DNA of 64,000 nt from Sweltsa coloradensis (lineage: Eukaryota; Arthropoda; Insecta; Plecoptera; Chloroperlidae): the NCBI GenBank assembly GCA_024449915.1, contig JAMZAV010000004.1, forward strand, positions 124,001-188,000. Reading direction: 5' to 3'. The notes under the pieces are model-generated. The model was not told the DNA's origin. It did not search any database and saw nothing but the letters and a program-made list of their open reading frames with translations. Shown in pieces: positions 55,741-64,000 of the stretch. Position numbers and translations under genes: made by a program. How positions within the stretch are numbered: position 1 is the stretch's first letter; the number at the start of each line of letters is the position of its first letter.

Positions 55741-58658
55741 TTATACCTTATGGTCTTCCAACTAGATGTGACCGATTAGTTTTAGTCTTCAAATAAATCC
55801 TTAGTCAAAGCTTGGATAGTCTCACTATCAACCCTTGTACATTCCTTTACAACTATAGTCTTTTACTCTCATTGCCTAGTTAATCACCCGAAGAAGGGGG
55901 GGGGGAGTGCTCAACATTAAAAAAGGATAAAATGTAATCATTGCTCCGTAAATAGAATGTAAGATGTAACTTTTTACTATTTTTTTCTTCTTCTAATTAA
56001 TGTAATGAACAAAATAATAATTTTCTTTAAACCCCTCATTCTCGGTACCATTAAACTCGAATCCAGAGAAGCGGCTCCCGCTGTAATTAAAATGTAACCC
56101 CCCCTTTGCAACGGTCTCGCGGTAGTGGAACCCCGTTTATTATTCTTCATTGCTCCCACGGTTTAAAACAAACGAGGGTTGCGTCCAACGAACCCACCCC
56201 CACTCCCCGGAATTTGAAATTAATTTCGGCCGCTTTCTTTTTACATTTCACCGTGTAAACATGATAAAACACGGAGTAATGCTAATTAATGAGGCAGCAT
56301 TACAGACCCTCGCTAGCCGTCGGGGGGATTATCACAAGCCTCGCTCGTTTCCCTGTATTACACGTTATTGTTATAATAGCCAACAAAGAAAAATACGTAA
56401 TTGTAGGTACAAAAAAATATATAAAATATGATAAATTATTCAGTGTGAATTGAGTTTTTCCGTGCACTGTATTTTAAAGTCTGTCTCATTGTAGAAACAT
56501 GGGGAGAATAAACCATGGCATCAGAATGCATTGAAACAATGTACTAAGATTTTACAAAATGGATGTATTTAATTAAAAACGCATCTCATTACGTTAGTTT
56601 GTTGTGAATAAATAACAATTCCAATGTGAAAAAGTTTATTTCTCGTTCTAAACGAACAAAGAAGAACACAATTGTTTCAACGGACAAAAGATTTAAAAGT
56701 TATGTGTTGTCTTGTAACTGATGTACGGTTTGCACCATTTTATATGATCTGGGTGTGACTTACTTATAATAAAAACTATAACGAAACTTGTTTTTATTTA
56801 TTTATTTAATTAATTAAATTATTTTATTAATGCAATAATTACTATAATCTACATTATTCTAGAAATAAATTCAACAATGATGGTATACAATACCAACTAA
56901 TGACACTTAAATTTTCAATAAAAGAGAACATGAATTTGGTATTGTGTGAAATGTTCATGCATACTCGGAGGCAAGTCATGGGTAGGGGGGTTACTTTCTT
57001 TACTGTAGCACTTCTGCACATTGTTTTGTTTTTTAACATAGCTGCTAATTTATTTTTACTCGTCTAGATGTGAAACCAATTGAGTCATAAAATGGATTTA
57101 TACAAGAAAAAAGCATGCAAAAGAAATATACTGTGTCTGTTCGAAGCTTGATTTAGTTGTCTGCGACTATGTTGTCTAGAACGCCCGTACATGGATCTTA
57201 CCACACTGTTTCGTATGCAGTAATCTTGGAGCTTTGTAAATGATTCACAACAAAAACTAAACAAAAGTTCCAAGTTGTTTGGAATAAAGGTTTTGTTTGT
57301 AATCTTCTTATCCCTGTGACGTGCGTGCAAAGCACTTCGGATCTACGATCTTGTTTCGTACGTGTTAATAATACATTGGCCTAGGTTAGCATCGTGTTCC
57401 AAGCTGTTTGGATTAGGGGCTTATTTCAAGTTTAAGTTCAGCGAACAGAGTTGAAATTACTTTTGAGCTCAGGGGAGATCCGTGTACTTTACCTAGATGT
57501 TAGATGGGATCTCCAAGGAGGGAAATAGGCATTTGCTTCGAGAAAAGCAATTACAAGAGATACGTTTGGCATCAGTTTAGTTTGCATTCTAGCCTGTCCT
57601 TGGAACGACGAAACAGAGTTATTTTATTGCACGTCCGCAGCCAACATTTTATTTATCCAAGCAATTCAAAGTTTCTTTTTCGTTTAAAAGGATGCGAACT
57701 TGAACCGAGCCCTAGACCTTGCAACGCCACATAAATTAAAACCGTTCTAAATTATTTCCCTACATTCTCGAGCCAAGAGTTTTAAAACAATACACTTAGT
57801 ATGGAAGTGAGGGATGTAAACCATTTCGAATTGGAAATGCCTTTGGAAATTTATAACCTTTGCAGTGTGGCATTTTAGATTATCCTGCAACGCGCGCGCG
57901 ATATAGCAAACATTATGTTGAAATGTCTGTGAAATGTTAATGCTGACGCACTCTTTGAAAATGTCAGGGAGCGGGACAGGCGTACATCAAGCGTCAGCCA
58001 ACTACTGTGAATGAGAGCGCGAAGTTTTATGGGACCCAGTACAAATACCACGCCGAACGGTGTTTTAACGGCAGGCTGTTAAGCTTATGACTCAAGAAGT
58101 AATGACCGTACTTTGTGGTTATTACCAAATTAATAACGCGTAGTAGTGAGGTAGTTTCCTGGAAGCACAGAGAGCACAAAGCCCAGGGCTAAGATAACAG
58201 CAACCATTTCGGTGGTTAACGGATATGCGATGTTGAGTGGAATATTAAACCAGAGGATAACGACATGATATTAACCTTGCTTTTGATGGGAAGTGTCGCA
58301 AACTGTAGACCAATTGTTGGTTAACAAATGCATGTGCACGTAGCCACAACGGATGGGTTTGTGCTACATCATGTTGTCCTTGCACTAAAATTAAAACAAG
58401 GTCGTGTCGCTACGGATTTACGATTCTATTTAGCTTCCGAGATAATTACACAGCTTAGTACTCTAGTTGGACATAATTTATGCCACCTACTACGTACGTG
58501 AAGTATTATTAATCAAGGGGTCCATACTTAATTAAATAGTCCACGTTCAAGCAAATTTTGTGCACGAATTATTAAATCATCAATGCAACATTATAACCAC
58601 GTGAATCGTTTGGAAAAATATTGTTCAATAAATAATATACCGTCATTATCTACTAATA
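55741..58658. other. 2.9-kb stretch without supported genes
   Basis: An 8-G run lies at 55899-55906. The GC-richer patch 56090-56360 contains a homeodomain-like palindromic site (56276-56303). Frames at 56150-56431 and 57504-57734 have no recognisable domain or splice support. Confidence 0.4.
56276..56303. promoter_or_regulatory. Palindromic site with TAATTA centre
   Basis: GTAATGCT (56276-56283) and its complement AGCATTAC (56296-56303) flank AATTAATGAGGC. ATTA/TAAT cores are typical homeodomain contacts. Possible enhancer element; unproven. Confidence 0.25.
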
Positions 58659-58785
58659 TAAAGAAGAAACATGTAAAATATCAAACAAAATGTCAATTTT
58701 TATGATTAATAATATGCAATAGAATAAATTATTATGTTTTTTAAATTCATAATGTAATTGAAAACAATGAAAATTTTCAGTGTTT

Positions 58786-58800
58786 TGGTGGAGGTGCCGG
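58786..58800 (+). repeat. tRNA-Ala 3'-end complement motif, copy 11 (left arm)
   Basis: Followed by TCCAGCTAGG; inverted partner at 59923-59937. Confidence 0.85.
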
Positions 58801-58863
58801 TCCAGCTAGGGGCAATATAACACTATGTTAGTTTGAGTGATTCTTGTTGCTGAACGTCTCTTA

Positions 58864-59604
58864 TTTTTTTTTTTCAAGCCTTAAAATAATCGTGTTTTTT
58901 TTGTATTTTTTACACCATAGCAAAATTGTACAAATAAATAATTAATGTTACATAGGCCTACAGAAATAAATCTAACAAGAATATAATCAAAAAACCCACA
59001 AAGCCTGAAAAAGGCTTAACTGTGGGGTAAAGACAATTAATTATTTAAGATGGTGACAATACTGAGAACGGAACATATAACCAAAATAAACATGAAAAAC
59101 ATGTATGTATAAATACTATGGTTGCATGACATATTCAGTTAATTTGTGAAATCCAAAAAATTACAGAAAAAGAACAAAGAGCTTAGGAAAAAAAAAAAAT
59201 TGGAAAACATTGTCAAAAGGTGTCAGAAAGAAGATAAGATTTTAGTTCAGTTTTAATTTTTGAAATGTTAGACAAGGTTTTCAGTGAGGAGGGCATCAAG
59301 TTGAACGTAGAAGGAACCGAGTAAGAAAGTGAACGTTGGCCATATTTGTTGTTAAAATTGGGAATTTTGAATGCCCCCGCCACTTTTAGCCTTGTATCCT
59401 TGCACGAGTCTAACAGAATCTTGAAATCTGATTTAAAATAGAAGTGTAATATAAATCTATATATAAACAATGAAGATATTGGCAGCACATTCAAAAAGAA
59501 AATATTTGTTTACGGGAGAGTTCAGAATCGGTTTTAAAATCACACATTACCATTTTTATTCTCTTCTTCTTTATTCTTCTCTCTCTTATTCTCTATCTCT
59601 TATT
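58864..59604 (-). mobile_element. 5' truncated LINE insertion with poly(A) and target duplication
   Basis: On the minus strand it ends in an A run (the T run at 58864-58874 on the plus strand). The word 'tctcttatt' occurs on both sides (58857-58865, overlapping the T run, and 59596-59604), a target-site duplication. Removing the insert restores continuity with the right arm of the palindrome, which is an uninterrupted reference for the empty site. This is the signature of target-primed reverse transcription. Confidence 0.75.
59213..59494 (-). pseudogene. C-terminal end of a non-LTR retrotransposon ORF2 (reverse transcriptase protein)
   Basis: The 93-residue frame ends YLLSDTF. It carries the pattern typical of the region after the RT domain in CR1/Jockey/RTE-like LINEs: 'LPI..L..YR..LHFYF', then 'NNKYGQRSLSYSVPSTFNLM' (a G-x-RS-x-x-Y-x-x-P-x-x-x-N-x-x-P pattern), then 'SNISKIKTELKSYLL' (an Fk-x-x-Lk-like end). 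The RT catalytic motifs lie upstream and are missing because the insertion is 5' truncated. It has a stop codon, a 3' UTR of about 340 bases and then poly(A). It is inert on its own. Clade assignment is not possible from this piece. Confidence 0.7.
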
Positions 59605-59726
59605 ATTGCGATACTGCTATCAGAGACGATAAGTAATGATAGATGAGTGTGAAGGACGGTTACAAAACCCATGCGTTGTGCGGTACTCGAACCCACGTCC
59701 TACTAGTGTCAGACGCTTCGTATGAA
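59605..59726 (-). mobile_element. SINE group 4 in the left arm (head part)
   Basis: Head and body of a minus-strand group 4 SINE; its tail lies at 58846-58860 beyond the LINE. T-arm-like complement of 'ggtactcgaacccacgtcc'. Confidence 0.7.
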
Positions 59727-59735
59727 CGATTTTAT

Positions 59736-59892
59736 TGCGCTGGTCTGAAGCATGGCTTTACGAGGACGTGGGTTTGAGTCCCGCACAAGGCATGGGTTGT
59801 GTAATCGTCCTTCACACTCAGTTATCATTACTTATCATCTTTAATACCAATATTGCAATAATAGAGACGTTCAGCAACAAAAAACAATCAAA
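59736..59892 (+). mobile_element. SINE group 4 in the right arm
   Basis: Plus-strand head with B-box-like GGTTTGAGTCC (59773-59783), body 'aatcgtccttcacactc' and 'cattacttatcatct', tail 'gagacgttcagcaacaaaaaac'. Head to head with the left-arm copy. Confidence 0.8.
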
Positions 59893-59922
59893 AACTAATA
59901 GTGTTAATCACCACTAGCTGGA

Positions 59923-59937
59923 CCGGCACCTCCACCA
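59923..59937 (-). repeat. tRNA-Ala 3'-end complement motif, copy 12 (right arm)
   Basis: Minus-strand core followed there by TCCAGCTAGT; the partner of copy 11 at the mirror position. Confidence 0.85.
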
Positions 59938-60057
59938 AAACACTGAATATTTTCTTTGTTTTCAATTACATTACGAATTTTAAATATGATTATTGGATAT
60001 TATTATTCATCATAAACATTTGCATTTTGTTTGATATTTTACGTGTTTTTTCTTTAA

Positions 60058-62360
60058 ATTCTATCGACTGTGTTGGCGTTCTATAACAATAATATAAAGT
60101 ATTTCTTTGCTTCTTTCCACTACCTGGCATTCGATTCGTATAGCACTACATCAACATTCAAGTTATATTGTTTTTCTTTGTGAAACGTAATGGCTTATGA
60201 TTGATGTTTGGCTTTTGAATTGAGTAGGCGTAAGATGAAAGAAATGCCATAAAGGAAAACCAGAAAACACGTTTTGTGCTGCGTCTAAAGAAGTCAGTTG
60301 AAGTCTGGTGTAAACTCGGTAAAATAAAACTTTTTACGTAGTCCAATATTTACGATTGTTACTTTAATCTAAATGTGTTGGAACACTACTTGTATTATGT
60401 AATATTTCCCTTGTGTAATAGTGGTTAAACATCGATTCTGTTCGGATGTATATGTACCGTGATCTGCGTTAGAATTAGTACAAAGAGTATTTTTAAAATG
60501 GTAGGTTATGTTAATGTAATAGATATACTTTTCTCCGCTCAGCATACATATCGGTCAATTATCATATTTACCAGGAAAACCTTATAGTTAGTTGAACGAC
60601 GTAATACATGCAATCTCCTTTACCCTGTTGAGCATAGACTGAAATAAAGATGACGTTGTTATAAGTAACAAGTGGTTATATCGCCTAAATTATGTAGCTA
60701 AGATAATCATTATACAGATGATTTTAATGAAAGGTTTTACCAATATGATTGACCTTGACTTAGATTTAATTCGTAATGTGTTTATTAATTTAAATTCGAT
60801 TTATTATACTGAATAAACAAAAGAAAAGTCGTTTGGAAAAAGATTGTGGTACGTTTACAAAACATCTGATTGAATATTGGAGACCACCGACATCTCACTA
60901 TGTTGCATGCTCTCGTTGAATACCTCGTCCCTAGAGGTATTTTCCAGAAAACATAACATCTTTATTTGACCATTGCGTGACAACCAAGAAACAAAGCCAA
61001 ACAGAGGAACGGCATTTGGTTTAGTGTAAATACCACGCATTTTGCTGTAGATAATGCGAATGAGATTGATCGGGATATTAGAGCCTGAGTTATCAAGTTA
61101 TTGGAATTTGTTTGTTATTTTCAAGCTATTTGTTTCTAATTTAACTGTGACCGACTCCCAATTTCTAAAAAGATCAATTACAATCAATATTAATTCCAGT
61201 TTCTGCAGCCAAAATGGTTGTCTTACTTCACAGAATAAATGCCAATTTTATCATTTTCTTAAAGAAAATCATTTCTCTTTTATTATGTGGTTCCTAACAA
61301 TTACAACGAAGCTTTTTTAAACCCAAATTACTAATTCACGCGGAAATTTAAATTGGGGTGGTATAATGATTATTGAAGCCTAAAATAACAATCATTTTGC
61401 AGGAAAAAAAATATTGTTCTTATTTGGGATTCCACTTCGTTCTTCATGTTAAATAACTATAAAAATTTAAATATTGAATAATAATTGTCAAATTTAAGGA
61501 CCACAATCGAGTTTTTTATTTATCTCTGTTAATGTTAAAATAACGTTAAAATAAAACAAATTTAAATTTAAATTCTAGAAAGTTTAACCAGCAATTTTTG
61601 TAAGATATTTTCCCAACGTTCTAAAAGGTTAAGATATTCAGAATAACATGAACTTTAAGAGGAGGCCTTTCAAAAACTTCTACGGTGTGTTTACTGATTT
61701 CCGGGGCAACGACCTCACGCCCTCGTCTCCAATCTATGCTATTACTTGGGCGTCGAGCGGCGGAATTTATTTTCATTGAAGGAGAAATTGAACAAGATTG
61801 CTTTTCTTAGGGTTTAATAAAACCACTGTTGTTGGAAAAAGCTTTCACAGTTAGAAAGTGTGTCGTGTACTTCCTTATTTGTTGAGATGGTGTTCGACTA
61901 AAGCAAAGCCATCGCCGACACGGGGGAAATAAGATAACCTCGCTGTGTCTTGACAAAGTTAAATATTGCAAAGAAGAGTTGAAGAAGATTGACAATATAA
62001 GTTAGAACATAATTAAGAAACGATGTTCATTTCGATCGTAAACACACGATTCCACTATTGTCTATTGTACTATTGTCGAGATCATACAGGTGTATGCATC
62101 AAAAATCAAAACTCTGCATCTAAAAGCGTGTTAAATATTACGTTTTGCACCCACAATAAGTTAGTACCGATACTTTCTTGAATTTTAAGGCGATACAATC
62201 AATTTTTTACGTGATGGTAATGTTGCGTTTAGCGTCGTTGCTTTATATGTACTACAATGTAAGAAAACATGATATGAATACACAATACGTGCATCGGTTT
62301 CATGGTTACTGATAGGCGTAATCGATTACCTACCTAAATATACGTAGTAAAATAGAATAA
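60058..62360. other. No supported gene
   Basis: At 60116-60166 the words 'ttccactacctggcattcgattcgtatagcactac' resemble 55045-55095, another hint that sequences near motif copies 10 and 12 belong to one repeat family. The rest is AT-rich non-coding. Confidence 0.4.
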
Positions 62361-62388
62361 TCGGTATCTACATCATTATTCGAATTTT

Positions 62389-62403
62389 TGGTGGAGGTGC
62401 CGG
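62389..62403 (+). repeat. tRNA-Ala 3'-end complement motif, copy 13
   Basis: TGGTGGAGGTGCCGG preceded by 'attt' and followed by TCCAGCAAC, in the first 93-bp unit. Confidence 0.85.
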
Positions 62404-62481
62404 TCCAGCAACTATACGCGTTAACATCTTTAAGAGACCGCGGAAGTGGATTCTCGGTATCAACATCATTGTTCGAATATT

Positions 62482-62496
62482 TGGTGGTGGTGCCGG
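62482..62496 (+). repeat. tRNA-Ala 3'-end complement motif, copy 14 (one mismatch)
   Basis: TGGTGGTGGTGCCGG, A to T at the seventh base, in the second 93-bp unit. Confidence 0.75.
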
Positions 62497-62818
62497 TCCA
62501 GCGAATATACGCGTTAATTTCTTTAAGAGTCTGCGGAAGTGGATTCTACCTATGCTAATTATTGTTTACTGGTATATTAATATCTCCTCTCGTAGACCAA
62601 GGATATTTTATATTTTTCCCCTAGCAAATTTGCTCCACATCCCCCCAAAAATATTGGCTTAGGAAAAACAGCTTCTGACTTCAGTTTTTATTCGACTTTC
62701 AAATACACATTTTGTTTTGAAATCGGTTCAGTGACTAGTCCATACGAATTTACAATTTAATAATCAACAATAGACATTGAAAATTTTTCTCGTAAAGCAA
62801 TTAGCATTGCCCCAAAGA

Positions 62819-63585
62819 TTGTTGGATGAGCGTAGCGAGCGAAGCGAAGATTCCATTTCACTACACTGGAGAAAAAAATCCGGAATGTTTTTCTTTTTTC
62901 TTTTTTTTCCTGTTTGTATTTTTGTGTGTTTGTTAACACGATTCCGGCTAAACCGATACTCCAATTATGATGAAATTTTATGGAGGCCTTCGAAATCTCT
63001 GAACTTAGAACTGCCACGTTTTTGAGCGCAATCGGAAAATTATTTCTCATTAAAATCGCAATTTTACGATTTTTTTCGATTTTTAAAAAAATTCTTCAGC
63101 TTACAACACCTACATGCTTTATCCGATTTTAATGATTTTTTCACAGAACCTTAATTTTATGAATTAAGGTATTCGTGTGAAATTTGAGCGCAATTGAAAA
63201 ACTGTTTCTCATGAAAATCGAAATTTTACGTTTTTTTTCCTTTTTAAAACAATTTTTTGACTTATAACACCTACATGCTTTATCCTATTGTAATGATTTT
63301 TTCACAGAACCTTAATTTTATGAATTAACATATTCGTGTAAAATTTGTGCGCAATCGTATAATTATTTCTTATTAAAACTTCAATATAACGATTTTTTCC
63401 TTTTTTAAAATTACGATTAATTAAAAAAAAAAAAAAAAAGTAATTTAATTTAAATTTTAAAAAAATCTTTAACTTAGTAATGATTTTTTCACAGAACAAC
63501 AGAAAATCCGCATTTAACACATGGCAGCTCAATGCAACAATTACGCTCATCCAACAACGCGGCGGGACTTATGCGTTTTCCTAGT
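62819..63585 (+). mobile_element. Helentron-like non-autonomous element, copy C
   Basis: Same order as copy A: TTGGATGAGCGTAGCGAGCG start, T-rich tract, 'ttccggctaaaccga', three ~161-bp units with 'gcgcaat' at about 63029, 63190 and 63351, subterminal 'ttacgctcatccaa', hairpin AACGC/GCGTT, then CCTAG followed by T. Short frames on both strands inside it (62757-63050) are shared with copies A and B and are by-products of the repeat. Confidence 0.7.
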
Positions 63586-64000
63586 TAAAGAAAATGGTAA
63601 ATATTCTTGGTCTAAAAGAGGAGATTTTACGATACCAGTTAACATGGCCGAATCGACTTTCGCACGGCATAACGAAGGTCTGTTCTAAAATCAAAGTTAA
63701 AGGTTCAGATCAGTCGGTCTGTCAAAATATTATAATTGTTTTTTTGCTTCCGTTCACGAGAAAAACCTTTACAATCCTTCATTCCACTTAGACCTGTCTC
63801 GTTTCTAAACTTATAACATAACAAGCATATTAAGTAATTTGAACAATCCAGATAATATATCCGCGCGCATTAAATCATGCAGAAGATCTTATTTCGCAGC
63901 AATGAATACTTTATTTAATCTCCTTCCACCACATTTACTGTTATTGCCTCCTGCAGACTGGAATATTTCCCGATCGAGTCTAATATCCCGGCACCAATGA
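63586..64000. other. No supported gene at the window end
   Basis: The frame 63594-63791 has an ATG start but no recognisable domain. The last 200 bases are non-coding or cut off by the window edge. Confidence 0.35.

Larger units (their letters stand above)
58659..60057. repeat. 1.4-kb palindrome (long inverted repeat) centred near 59730
   Basis: The left arm (58659-58856 plus 59605-59726) and right arm (59740-60057) are complementary along their length. Order in each arm: an AT-rich outer block ('acatgtaaaatatcaaac' on the left), the tRNA-Ala motif, 'ccagctag', then a group 4 SINE pointing outward. The left arm is interrupted by a LINE. The arms have diverged by scattered substitutions and small indels, so the inversion is not recent. 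Confidence 0.85.
62361..62546 (+). repeat. Tandem duplication of a 93-bp unit carrying the tRNA-Ala motif
   Basis: Units 62361-62453 and 62454-62546 are equal in length, differ only by substitutions, and both run from 'tcggtatc' to 'gcggaagtggattc'. Motif copies 13 (62389-62403) and 14 (62482-62496, one mismatch) are at the same offset, each followed by TCCAGC. Confidence 0.9.

Noticed and set aside
62757..63050. Similar small ORFs in the three Helentron-like copies (also 7062-7503 and 35150-35335)
   Set aside because: They recur only because the element recurs, exist on both strands, and include poly-Lys or poly-Phe from the T/A tract; no sign of protein-level constraint.
1..64000. CRISPR arrays, operons, phage or bacterial genes
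   Set aside because: No regularly spaced identical repeats with unique spacers, no ribosome-binding-site-led gene series; all signals are eukaryotic.

Overview
This is an AT-rich (roughly one-third G+C by eye), very gene-poor stretch of animal nuclear DNA. It has no operons, no ribosome-binding-site-led genes and no long open frames. It does have many tRNA-derived SINEs, a 5' truncated LINE with a poly(A) end and target-site duplication, rolling-circle-like repeats, inverted-repeat elements, and an isolated GC-rich exon with proper splice sites. The repeat repertoire (a 5S-headed SINE with a Deu-like core, Helentron-like elements carrying ~160-bp tandem units, frequent 'taggcct' words) suggests a marine invertebrate, such as a mollusc or an invertebrate deuterostome. 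I cannot name the species.

Coding content is small. The window opens inside the C-terminal end of an open frame that stops at 143-145 and is followed by AATAAA signals. The best exon is 32856-33275 on the + strand: acceptor, ATG at 32982, 98 codons, donor. Two possible first exons with strong Kozak ATGs and adjacent donors lie at 8461-8476 and 18352-18373; the second sits below a perfect NRF1-type palindrome. Weaker coding-like frames are at 14502-14621 and 49914-50143. None could be assigned a function, and it is not clear how many genes they represent.

Most recognisable structure is mobile DNA. I separate at least six tRNA-headed SINE groups: (1) ~410 bp, 3' part ending in the complement of 'gagtctacccactcag', best copies 22183-22596(+) and 27983-28418(-); (2) a group with 'gattcgggaggtc...caatcctgactgaaag'; (3) a short group ending near 'ttctgaattgta'; (4) a group whose 3' part runs 'atctatcaccactcatcgt...gagacgttaagcaac'; (5) a group with an (AAAT)n tail; (6) a small 'gatcgaacccagaacc' group. 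A 5S-headed, Deu-core SINE (44495-44880) carries the same 3' tail as group 4.

Three copies of a 0.6-0.8 kb Helentron-like element (7102-7903, 34776-35383, 62819-63585) have asymmetric inverted repeats, a CTAG end and two or three internal ~162-bp tandem units. A 1.4-kb palindrome (58659-60057) contains two head-to-head group 4 SINEs and is split by a 5' truncated LINE. A 16-bp core, TGGTGGAGGTGCCGGG, recurs 14 times on both strands with mostly unrelated flanks. It is the complement of the 3' end of tRNA-Ala including the post-transcriptional CCA, so it looks like a retroelement primer-binding site or a tRNA-3'-fragment insertion, and it is the most unusual signal here.

Tandem duplications at 26081-27465, 29519-29770, 47905-48123 and 62361-62546 complete the layout. 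The first two differ between units mainly by single-base indels, which may be biological or may reflect residual long-read error. The remaining stretches (for example 37401-41640 and 55740-58658) hold nothing I can support as a gene.
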